A model generated the notes under the pieces. It made no database searches and was not told where the DNA came from. It saw only the letters and a program-made list of their open reading frames with translations. The position numbers and the translations under genes were made by a program. A stretch of DNA of 22,116 bases from Psilocybe azurescens (Eukaryota; Basidiomycota; Agaricomycetes; Agaricales; Agrocybaceae), in contig JAJIRX010000075.1 of the NCBI GenBank assembly GCA_023853785.1, positions 1 to 22,116 on the forward strand, in the 5' to 3' direction. Positions 1 through 8,703 of this stretch are shown piece by piece; positions within the stretch are counted from its first letter, which is position 1, and each line of letters starts with the position of its first letter.

Positions 1-1
1 C

Positions 2-2956
2 ATCCCTGTAGCAGCAATATTTCACCCATTTGCAGATCAAAGTCCTGGCGAGGAGCCGGTACCTCTGATTCATACGGGGCCTGCAGGCCCGGCTAGATGT
101 GCTCGTTGTAGATCTTATATTAACCCCTGGTGTAGTTGGATATCCGGGGTCTTCGATGGAAATGCAATCTTTGCGGACAAGAAACAGAAGGTACGCGGTG
201 GATGTTAATTTATATCACAGCCAACACTCATAGCTTATAGTGACTCCTGATTACTTTTGCAATCTTGACGCAAACTTTCTGCGGCTGGACCACCTGCAAC
301 GGCCGGAATTGAACAAGGGAACAGTAGACTTTGAAGTTACCTCTTCCAAAGAATACTGGGCACAAAATCCTCAAACTCACATAGCCCCAACCATTCTACT
401 CTGTTGAGACCCCAGAACCTGGTCCACGAATTCCGTGTCCTTTGACTTACGTTTTCGCATTCGACGTATCGATTGGGGCAGTCGCCTCAGGGTTTCTTCA
501 ATCTTCTTGCGACTCATTAAAGACCATTCTATACGGGAATGCCGACCTTGGAATCGAGTCAATTTTCCTGCCTTCCAGCAGACTTGCGATTGTCACATTC
601 AATAGCTCATTGCACTTCTACCACCTCAATGTGCGTCGTCTACTCTCACGAACCTTATTATGAATTAACCGGATGGCGGACATCGTCTTAGTCAGAGATG
701 ACTCAAATGCTCGTTGTCGCTGATCTCGAGGAGGTTTTCGTGCCCACACTTGGATTGTTTGTCGATCCTGTCGAACGAAGGTATGATTTTTTCGAAATTA
801 GGGGGAATGTTGCGTAACTCCTACCCCGAAGATCTGCAATAGAAGCTCTCATTGACGGCATACCTTCCCAATTTGCCGGTGCAACGTCCAGCGACTCGTG
901 TTTAGGATCAACCATTCGTGGTAGTCTTGCAGCACTAGTAAGTTTGTTATATCATGCCTCCTGCAACACAAGTTTGATACTAATTTATTGTGAAGGCAGG
1001 TCGAGGCGGACACGTCATTCTTTTCCAGTCAACGCTACCCACCGTCGGCGCAGGTGCACTTCCTATGGCTCCGCCATCCGAAACAGCGCTGTACGATACT
1101 GACAAAGAGAAGAATTTGCATGCCCCACGCTCTGGTACATGGATATCGATCGCTGAGGAATGTGCTGAACATGGTATTGGGGTGAGCATGTTCTTGGCGC
1201 CAGGCAAATATATGGATACCGGTAGTGTTTGTGTTGTTGCCACTCGTACAGGTGGTGAGGTCTTCTGGCATCCACGGTTTGTTCCGGCCAGAGATGGTCC
1301 CATAGTACGAGATCAGTTAAGAAGGCTCGTAACGAGAGGCCAAGGATATAATTGCATGGCGCGTGTAAGGACCTCGCATGGTATGTCTATCTCCCTACCG
1401 CACCTTACACATGTCCTCTTTTCGCTGCTGTCAACGAATAACATAGCTTGTAATTTTTCTATGAATAGGCCTGCAGGTCAAAGCACAGTATGGGACTTTT
1501 TATGCTTCAGCACCAAACGAACTTGCCTTCGCCAACTTGTCTGCAGACGCGTCGTTCTCCGTAGAGCTGGAACATACACGTAGCATCTCACCGCGCGGAT
1601 ACGCGTTTCTGCAATGTGCTGTCCTATACACAAGCGTCGAAGGACAGAGGAGGGTCAGGGTGGTAAATCTTGCCATGGATGTGGTGGAACTGGCCGGGAG
1701 CCTGTTCCAATTTGCAGATCTGGAGAGCGTCATATGTCATATGTCCAAGGAAGGTATGTAACGAGGCAATCTCTTGCGATTCCTGCTCATTTGCTGCCCA
1801 GCTATGTCCTCAATGTCCCAGCAGAGGACTCTACTTATTCGGGAAGAACTGACAGAAAAGTGCGCCGGACTACTTTTGGGATATCGTACTCAGTGTGCGG
1901 CAGCTACACGGTCGAGTCAAGTGAAAACACACTTTTGTCTTGCCTTTTAATTATTTACTAACACTGATCTATCAGTTAATCATCCCAGAAGCTTTCCGGG
2001 CACTTCCGGCTTTCACACTGGCGCTACAGAAGACCAAACCACTCAAAGGCACTTACTCCATTCATTTATATAAATTTCATACGGCTGTTGACAAAGAGCG
2101 TTTATAGCCCGCCAGGTGTCGTCTGATGTTCGCAATTATCATATACACCACATCCTTTCGATGTCTCCGCGCTCTCTTATGCACTATCTCTACCCCCGGC
2201 TGCTCGCTTTACATGATCTGGATGATCAGATTGCGCTACCACAAATCGTGACAAACGAAGATGAAACCAAAACAGAAAAGATTCTCATGCCTTTTGCATG
2301 CGTGATAGCTATTTCTTCATGGAAGCTGGTGGCGTTTATCTTATAGGCGAGTGATCTCTTCGATTAACATAGTGAAAATTATTCATCTATCTGTTCCTTC
2401 AGATAACGATGAGACCATGATTCTCTGGGTGGGCTCGAGCGCATCACCGCAACTTCTGAATGATCTTTTCGGAGTGGACGACATACATGCTGTCGATCCT
2501 CATATGGTCTGTTTTATCTATCATACACATACGTTCTTCCTAACTTACGGCTTATACGACGCAGCATACACTACCCGTACTTTCTTCAACCCTATCCACA
2601 CAGGTTCATAATATATTTGCCAACCGGTTTGCTGAAAAGGGAGGTCAAGCAAGCTGTACATTGCCCGGCAAAATCTAGACGCTGCCGAGATAGAGTTCAG
2701 CGACATGCTTGTAGAAGACCAAAATAATGGTGCCATGTCATATCTAGACTGTAAGCAAACCTGTTTTATGGATATTGACGGTCTGAAACTAAACTCGACC
2801 GGATAGATTTGGCACTCGTACACAAACAGATCACGAATGTGGTAAGACATTCCATCTGCCCTTCATGCATCCAGCTTTATTCACTTGCCGTAAACATAGC
2901 TAACCAACGGAGGCTCACTAACTGGAAGCTCAAGTATTCGTGGCTCACCTTGGTAG
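2..2956 (+). CDS. SFB3: Sec24-family COPII coat subunit, Sfb3/Lst1 (Sec24 C/D) type, 5'-truncated by the window edge
   Basis: Cargo-selecting subunit of the COPII inner coat, which pairs with Sec23 on ER exit-site membranes. Exons read: 2-190, 241-630, 692-780, 832-937, 996-1380, 1469-1753, 1802-1920, 1976-2048, 2108-2346, 2403-2506, 2604-2750, 2807-2841, 2900-2956. In order they give the zinc finger (CARC at 98-109, CNLC at 163-174), the trunk domain ([36 protein letters not shown]), the beta-sandwich (LQCAVLYTS), the helical region ([24 protein letters not shown]), the gelsolin-like domain ([19 protein letters not shown]) and the tail RGSPW before TAG at 2954. The RPEL and TDKEK regions resemble Sec24C/D rather than Sec24A/B, hence Sfb3/Lst1; that subfamily call is from memory of the family. 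The frame breaks at four homopolymers (146-149, 385-388, 2292-2295, 2634-2637), all otherwise coding, so probably sequence error. The introns at 2049-2107 and 2347-2402 need GC donors. The N-terminus lies outside the window. Confidence 0.93.
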
Positions 2957-3211
2957 TCGTCCGGATCTTGCATGAGGCTCCAACACGACACTGCTTCATT
3001 TCTTCAGCGGATACACTCGGATTTTGATGTTTTAACATCTCATTGCATTATTTTATAAACCCTGTTTGTACATGAACATGCCTACTCATCTTTTTGCTTC
3101 CTAGCGCTCTTGGCTGTCGAAGTTTAGAATTACAGACTTCGATTCGATAGGTTAAATCATCTAGATTTGGCGAACTTCGTAAACATTCTACTGTTGATCC
3201 TGATCCTGCAC
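2957..3211. other. Intergenic gap between convergent genes
   Basis: This gap separates the stop codon of the Sec24-like gene from the stop of the cyclin gene on the other strand. It should contain both 3' untranslated regions. I see no ORF, RNA gene or repeat in it. Confidence 0.6.
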
Positions 3212-3985
3212 TCATAGGCGAACCTGCACCTCTATGGGGGACCTGACGAATACTAGCTTCTCTCCCAGGACTTGAAAATACTCCTTGTGCTCTGCTGCGC
3301 TCATACGACCCAAGTTTGCCAATCCAGCTCGGGGATCTGAAGACGTTTGGCGTAGACGACGGCCTATGGGGATACGCCTTTGGAGGGATAATGACTTCAG
3401 CTGCTTCAAGAACTCCTGGGATTTGATATCCTTAGCCGGAAACACCGCAACGCTTCCTCCCAAAGCAAAGACGAACTGGCTTTGCATATCTTTAATTTGT
3501 TGAACAGAATAGGAGGTTCGATGAGACCAGTACTCGTTGGACACGAGCACTGCAACCGTTACTCTGTCTCTCTCGAAGGTTGGCTCCTCCCCGTGTGTGA
3601 TCAATCGTGTGATATCGAGACCGAGTCGAAACTGGGTATATTGCTTCGCCGTGACGATATACGCCGCTGTGAACAATTGGTATGGCGAGAAGTGCTTTCG
3701 CAGTTCGAACACTTCTTCAGGGAGACGCATGTACAAGCGCTGCAGGAGAGTTAGTGATGCAACAGTGACTTGGAAAGGGAGCTTGGTTGCGTTTATAAGA
3801 CTCTCGGCGTAGTGTGAAAACGGAGTCCCAGCGTGGATGTCGAACTCAGAAGATTTGAATTGACAGCCAAAAGACTCGGAAAGGAGATGAGAAACGACAT
3901 TTCCAATGTTCGGAGGATGATATGCGGGGTCCATGGGTATATGTCTGGTACTGTTCATATAGTCTATCTGGTGAGTGCGCGCCAT
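3212..3985 (-). CDS. Cyclin N-terminal domain protein, Pho80/Pcl-like
   Basis: A single open frame of 257 residues from the ATG at 3985; the frame stays open upstream to about 4150 without another ATG, so an upstream exon or different start is possible. The middle carries a cyclin box: INATKLPFQVTVASLTLLQRL (two stretches: INATKLPFQVT, VASLTLLQRL), then YQLFTAAYIVTAK, then SNEYWSHRTSYSVQQIKDMQ, which match the helix pattern of Pho85-type cyclins (LLQRL, F..A...A.K, SN..W, I..M). Such cyclins bind a cyclin-dependent kinase and direct it in nutrient or cell-cycle signalling; the partner here is not known. Between AAYIVTAK and SNEYW there are about 24 extra residues. A 72-nt stop-free, in-phase stretch that starts GTCTCG and ends GTTGCAG may be an unspliced intron there. 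Its removal gives normal cyclin spacing. The tail after the cyclin box is short. Confidence 0.6.
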   Translation of the reverse strand: MARTHQIDYMNSTRHIPMDPAYHPPNIGNVVSHLLSESFGCQFKSSEFDIHAGTPFSHYAESLINATKLPFQVTVASLTLLQRLYMRLPEEVFELRKHFSPYQLFTAAYIVTAKQYTQFRLGLDITRLITHGEEPTFERDRVTVAVLVSNEYWSHRTSYSVQQIKDMQSQFVFALGGSVAVFPAKDIKSQEFLKQLKSLSLQRRIPIGRRLRQTSSDPRAGLANLGRMSAAEHKEYFQVLGEKLVFVRSPIEVQVRL

Positions 3986-4313
3986 AAATGTATACCCGTA
4001 GCCGGACGGATGGATGCTGTTCGAGTACGTTTTACCTTTCTCTGAAGGGCGTCGACAAGGACTCGGAAGGGGCTGGTGAGATTGAGACAAGTTGGGGCCT
4101 GTTGAGAATTTTCTGTGTCGAGCTGATTTTGAACAAGCCCAACTTTAAAGTAGCCTGCCAGTCTCAAAGTAGACATTTGCTACTCAATTAAAGCAATTGA
4201 GAATGACGTTGCCGGATGAACTGGAAAAGGAGGCCAGTGTCAACATTCCAACCAAAGGCTCCAATACAGTCCAAAAACATTTGAAACGCGTCGTGTTGCT
4301 TGAATGCTCTGTG

Positions 4314-5046
4314 TCACCTACCACAAAAATACATATACATTGACAGAATGCAAGAATACAGCTTACTCTTGTGGCTTGTATGCCTGTTTAGATGTCACTT
4401 TATCTGCATCACAAAGTTCATTGTTAAAATTTTCGATGGAAGACAACAAAAATGTGCTGACTCCTGCTCCAATGGAAGGCATTCACTGGTTCCTGGAGCT
4501 GCTCAGGACTCAAGCCTCTAGAAATCTGGAGAGTGCTTCTCGTCAGTCATGAACCATTTGGTCGAAAAACGGTCCAAGCTCGGGAACAATATTTGCGATT
4601 ATTTGTTCCTTTATCAGAGTATTATCCTGTTGACCATTGAGCGTATTCACTTACCTTGATAATACGTCTAGAGTCCAGATCCCCAAGAACGCCACGTCGG
4701 CTTTGAAGGGGGTCACATGGACCCTTACCATAGGAAGCCCTATGCAGTCAGTAATTGAGGCTGCATGTCATCATGTCATCATTTATGGAATCGGAGGGAA
4801 ATATTTAGACCGCAATTTAGCAGACGCACAAATGACACTCATTCCTGTGTTCTGAGAGAGAGAAAGTCAGGGTATACGATTTTATTCTTAGAGGAAGGCA
4901 AAAACCTAAAAGAGCATGAGTTTTATATTATAAGGCTTGTCGTAATAAGCGATACTCATTTCAAGGAACGCCTTTGTAATATCCATCGGTTCTGCCACGG
5001 TACCGAAATCAGCAACGAAAGCACCGACCATCTGCAGTACAGTTAA
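4314..5046 (-). pseudogene. Decayed partial copy of the neighbouring kinase-like gene
   Basis: This stretch aligns along its whole length with about 5546-6372 of the adjacent gene, including exon, intron and 3' flank, in the same orientation. It corresponds to the end of exon 3 through exon 6. It is broken in several ways. About 60 nt covering the region before and including the DFG motif are missing. A 19-nt stretch between short AAGCA repeats near 4542-4548 is deleted, and about 10 nt more are lost just downstream. The catalytic HLD has become YPD, and the donor of the last intron reads GTCAGC instead of GTGAGC. The exons for the membrane anchor and ATP-binding lysine are absent. The final exon still reads through to a stop, so the loss is partial. 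It cannot encode an active kinase. Confidence 0.8.
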
Positions 5047-5545
5047 GCCGCCTGTGAGCTCACAAGTTGCCGACCTCCATCGACTATGCGTTGGCAGATA
5101 TATTATAACATTTCTCCCTCAATACAATCCTCTTAGACTTTTTTTTCAACCGTGGATTCACAGATCTCTTCTTGTTTAGTACTCCAACACTGCGAATGCT
5201 TCGACTTGGGCCGGGGTTTCGACTCGGACGGACAAATATTATTATATTGTTGTAGTACATATTCTTTGCAGCATGCGCATTACTATTCATCGCCCACACA
5301 TGTGACCAACCTCATGCAGGGAAGTTGTTTAGCAGTACCATTAGTATAATGGCAAAAATTGTACTGAGAGCACGTTAGCAGAAATTGGGATATGCAGAGT
5401 CAACGCTTTCTGGAATGTAACAGATTTAAGATGATCAATTTTAGGTAACTGACCAGATCCAGTCGTATCTGTAGTAGTACTAGTAGACCTACTACGCCTT
5501 TATGTACATCAGAAACCAATCTATGGTTTGTGTCGCTGCCGGGTG
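5047..5545. other. Non-coding spacer between the two kinase-like copies
   Basis: AT-rich spacer between the pseudogene and the intact copy. Frames through it are short and composition-like, with no recognisable domain, tRNA or terminal repeats. The pseudogene's lost 5' exons would have been expected here, but nothing resembling them is visible. Confidence 0.4.
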
Positions 5546-5595
5546 TTACCTACTACAAAAAATGCATATGCATAGATAGAATACAAGGACATAGT

Positions 5596-7116
5596 CTAGT
5601 CTTGTGGGCCTGGGTTGTACGTCGGCTTATATATCAATTTATCTGCATCACGAGACTCAGTGAAGATTTCCAATGAAAGAATACAACAAAAATGGGCTCA
5701 CCTTTTGTCCAATGGGTAGCAACCACTGATGCTTGAAGTTGCTCAGAACTCAGGCTGCTATATATCTCTAGAAATCTGGAGAGTGCTTGAGATGCTGTAA
5801 ACTGCTTCTCGTCGGTCATAATGACCATTTTGTCAAAAAATGGCCCAAGTTCAGGAACAATATTCTCGATATGCTAATTAGTTATTTCATCAGCGATATT
5901 ATCCCGTTAGGCGTATTCACTTACCCTGATGTACGTCTGGAGTCCAGCTCCCAAGAACGCTACGTCAGCCTTGAAGGGGTTATATGGACCCTTCACCACA
6001 GGGAGCCCGCGCAGTCGATAATGGAGGCGACGTGTCGACTTCACATCCTCGATTACAGTGTCGCAGGGAAAGATTTGTGATGCCCCAAAGTCAAGTAATG
6101 CATATCGCACTTCGCTTGGATCCCGCAAGCCCTTTATAGAATTCAAGGCAACGAACTCACAAATGACATTCATTCCTGTGTTTTGATAGAGAAAATCAAG
6201 GTGTACGATTTTATGTCTATGGAGAAAGGAAAAAACCTGCAACAACGATGAATTTCTGGGAAAAAGAAAAATTATCAGAGAGGGTACCTACTTCAAGAAA
6301 CGCCTTTGTGATCTCCATCAGTTCCTCCACGGTACCGAAGTCAGCAGTGAAAGCACCATCCCATCTGGAATTTGTATAAATGGCCATTAACCTGTTTGGA
6401 AGTAAGAGAGATAATTGCCTGGGCATCACTACAAAAACTAGATTATCAAAGATTAGAAACTCGAGAACAGGTATTGTATGGTTATGAGGATCCGCGCGCA
6501 GTTCTGTGCTATTCAGACGTTGCATGATAAGAAATTCATTTGATGGTTTGGAAACGTCGGAGATCAATCTGAGGGGGCGTTGATTTATATATAATAAAAT
6601 AAATACTCAATGAACGACCTTACTTAATCACGACATCTCGACCCTGCTTGTCGCGCGCGGCCCACAACGACGGAGACTAGCGTAGAGAACAAAGACGTTA
6701 GCCTGGTTGAAATGAAAACTGATTGAACAACTCACATACCACCCAAAACTAATATCGTAGTTTGGAATGAATCGTGCAAACGGATAGGTGTTTTGCTCCG
6801 GGTGAGGGGGGGATAGGCTCAGGAAAGAGATCGTCAGACTTTGGGGATTTTGTGTGCATTCTGTAGCCTCTGGAGGCAAAGAACGGGGCCAAAACTCCCA
6901 TGTATACATAGTGTGCAGATACTGATCTCTAGTCGGATTTGATTTCCAAATTATATCATTATAAGACTCTGGAAATGTGCGTTGCCAGCGCAGGACACGA
7001 ATTGTCCAGAGGAGACATTCCAATGGGGAATCGAGTTTCACGATCCGTATTTGTTTTGGGAGTGCATACAAGATAGTAGCCAAAGATAAGAGGCCTGCCA
7101 TTATGTAGATGAGCAT
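5596..7116 (-). CDS. Membrane-anchored protein kinase-like protein, six exons
   Basis: Exons on the complement: 6736-7116, 6624-6676, 6292-6568, 5925-6236, 5702-5864, 5596-5642. They join without a frame break into 410 residues, and all five introns are GT-AG, 55-60 nt long. The start is the ATG at 7116. Residues 1-20 are hydrophobic (MLIYIMAGLLSLATILYALP), suggesting a signal anchor. The kinase fold follows: VVIK with the ATP-binding lysine near residue 145, hinge-like FVVMPR, catalytic HLD(F/L)xxN at 249-256, DFG at 286-288, then GPYNPFKADVAFLGAGLQ and a terminal helix region FTASQALSRF. The family resembles expanded basidiomycete kinase-domain proteins of unknown substrate. HLD replaces the usual HRD, but Lys, Asp, Asn and DFG are all present, so activity is plausible. 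It is divergent from the gene at 7386, with starts 269 bp apart. Its tandem copy at 4314-5046 is dead. Confidence 0.8.
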
Positions 7117-7385
7117 TCAGACTCAAGAGCTAAAGTTGAACAAGAGAAGACCCAAGGGTCAATGAAGGTTTGAAGAAGAGTCAAAGAGAATGGCAGAAAC
7201 CTTGACATAACCGTTTTCCGATTCCAGATTCGGAGATTGAATAGCGCCCCGAGTCGTATAAATGACGGAGTGTGGGAAATGCAATAACCAACAAAGTTGA
7301 ACAAACACCCAACCAACTTGCGACCAACTTCAGTTACCTCAGCTTTCGTTTGATTTTTCATCCGCAACTCACACACCGTAGAACA
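7117..7385. promoter_or_regulatory. Putative bidirectional promoter with a + strand TATA box
   Basis: This 269-bp gap separates the start codons of the kinase-like gene (-) and the unknown gene (+). A TATAAAT lies at 7257-7263 on the + strand. It is followed by a CA- and CT-rich leader (CAACAAAG, AACAAACACCCAACC, CCGCAACTCACACACC) that looks like a fungal 5' untranslated region ending in ACAATGTC at 7383. The transcription start is inferred, not seen. Confidence 0.4.
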
Positions 7386-8099
7386 ATGTCACTCTTAATT
7401 TTGTCTTCTTCAACCCACCAGCGATCTCACGGGGATTTGTTCGCACCCTGGTAGCAGTGGCTACCCCAACTCTGAATGCTTTCTTGGCGTTCACGTGCTC
7501 GCTGTGGCGCACATTGCGTCTTGAACCGGATGCCCAAAATAGGACGGTGACCTTCTGCCTGGTCGCCGGAATCCCTGTATGTCCAACTTACCAGACAGAA
7601 ATGTCGTCAGATAGTGGCAAAGGACGGAAAGTCTACTCCATGATAAACTTAAGAATCAATGTTCTTGTCAGTGATGATAGCTGGTTTCTCGTTGAGATGA
7701 GCGGAGGATTCAGCAGTGGACTGGAAAGAAACATGCCCAACTATGAGAAAGTATCCCAGTTCAACTTTACGATCAACACAGAACCCTACAAGTGCTTAAG
7801 AAGCTTCAAGGAGTGGGCCATATATTTCTCTCACATGGCTTCTCTCGGGGATATTCAACATCATGTGGAGTGTCATTGTTGACGATGGAAGTATCACGTT
7901 GGTGGTCGTTGAAAAACAATGGCAAGTCGCCAGGATAAGAAAACTGATCAATAAACTATACAACCCAGGCTCACTATCGATTAAAGCGTGCGACATCTTG
8001 AAACTGGAGTATAAACGCCCCTCTGCCTCCTTCGGCTACCAATGCATTACGAGTTTACGAATCTGTCAAGAGAGTCCCTGCCACAATTATCATTATTAG
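7386..8099 (+). CDS. Unrecognised protein, probably membrane-associated, frame broken at two homopolymers
   Basis: I do not recognise this gene. The ATG at 7386 sits in a good context (ACAATGTC) behind a TATA box and a typical leader. Read directly it stops after 22 codons. If the TTTT run at about 7397-7401 were one base longer, the frame would continue from MSLLI into FVFFNPPAISRGFVRTLV and on to 7860. If the GGGG run at about 7848-7851 were one base shorter, it would then join the frame that ends at TAG 8097-8099, giving about 237 residues without introns. Hydrophobic stretches occur near the N-terminus (LVAVATPTLNAFLAFTCSLW, residues about 23-42) and after the second break (IMWSVIVDD). 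The two corrections match the error type seen in neighbouring genes, but they are inference. It could instead be a decayed gene. Confidence 0.35.
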
Positions 8100-8242
8100 A
8101 TCACGAAAAACAATTACTGTAAGGCCCCGGAATACATTTCTGCTGCATTATCGGGTTTTTATGTGGCATGGTGAGAGAATGCCTCACACTTGATGTTTCT
8201 ATTAGCGAACAGGTTCTTAGGGTCCGAGAATCCTTATCTGAT
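8100..8242. other. Left flank of the retrotransposon
   Basis: Short non-coding stretch between the stop of the unknown gene and the target-site duplication. It presumably holds that gene's 3' untranslated region. No other feature was seen. Confidence 0.4.
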
Positions 8243-8255
8243 TCAATCAATGGAG
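8243..8255. repeat. Target-site duplication, left copy (TCAATCAATGGAG)
   Basis: The 13-bp TCAATCAATGGAG directly abuts the poly(T) run that is the retrotransposon's poly(A) tail on the other strand. The same 13 bp recur at 14770-14782 immediately beyond the element's 5' end. Confidence 0.9.
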
Positions 8256-8272
8256 TTTTTTTTTTTTTTTTT
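8256..8272 (-). other. Poly(A) tail of the LINE
   Basis: A run of 17 T on the + strand reads as A17 at the 3' end of the element and abuts the target-site duplication. It fixes the element's orientation. Confidence 0.95.
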
Positions 8273-8703
8273 CTTGTAAATTTATGTCTATTGGGGCTTG
8301 GCCCCATGCAGACCTAACTAACGATTACAAAGATAATTAACAGCACACTGCGTGCGACTCCTTTCCCGTGGACCCCGTGTGCACCGTCGAGGTACGCCTA
8401 TAGGTTGGGCTATAGCGATCCCCTCCCCGTACGGCCCAACAAGGAAACGTTGTTTCCGGGCATCCATATTTGGCGGGTGGGCTAGTTCCTTTGGACTTCT
8501 TCCGGGTGAGTGTAGTTTGCTTTTTCGATGTTCTTTCTGCTGAGCGCCTGAACATAGTTGTCGAGGCGCGGTTGGGTGGGTTACTCGAGTTTTCGGAGTG
8601 TGATGTACGGATGTGGTTTCCGGGGCCGCTGAGTCGAGGGCTTGTTGAGTTCGGGAGGGGTGTTGTGTGGGTGGGGAGTTTTCTGTAGCGTATTCCTGTG
8701 TTT
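8273..8703 (-). other. LINE 3' untranslated region
   Basis: About 430 nt between the ORF2 stop at 8704 and the poly(A) tail. It is C-rich on the element's strand and contains an open frame overlapping ORF2's end, which I treat as composition. Near the tail it carries the hairpin at 8293-8305. Confidence 0.7.
8293..8305 (-). other. Hairpin GGGGC-TTG-GCCCC near the LINE 3' end
   Basis: A perfect five-base-pair GC stem with a 3-nt loop, 20 nt from the poly(A) tail. In some LINEs a 3'-terminal stem-loop is bound by the reverse transcriptase. Whether Tad elements use one is not known to me, so the role is inference. Confidence 0.5.

Larger units (their letters stand above)
4314..6372. repeat. Tandem direct duplication, about 0.73 and 0.83 kb units
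   Basis: Two direct copies, about 4314-5046 and 5546-6372, lie about 500 bp apart. Shared landmarks include ATCTCTAGAAATCTGG-type sequence at the exon 5 end, the GTATTCACTTACC donor region and CCACGGTACCGAA. The left copy is shorter through internal deletions. The spacing and orientation indicate a local tandem duplication, not a dispersed element; no terminal repeats were seen. Confidence 0.75.

Noticed and set aside
980..1303. Complement frames of 70-107 codons within the Sec24-like exon 5
   Set aside because: The + strand reads conserved Sec24 trunk sequence there, so these are shadows.
5084..5349. Short frames in the spacer between the two kinase-like copies
   Set aside because: AT-rich, no domain, no good start context and no similarity to the missing 5' exons.
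4314..6372. The duplicated kinase region as a transposable element
   Set aside because: No terminal inverted or long direct repeats, no target duplication and no transposition gene; exon-intron structure is shared between copies, which fits gene duplication.
7101..7376. Complement frame of 91 codons upstream of the kinase-like ATG
   Set aside because: It is out of frame with the kinase exon 1, crosses the putative promoter and leader region, and has no recognisable domain.
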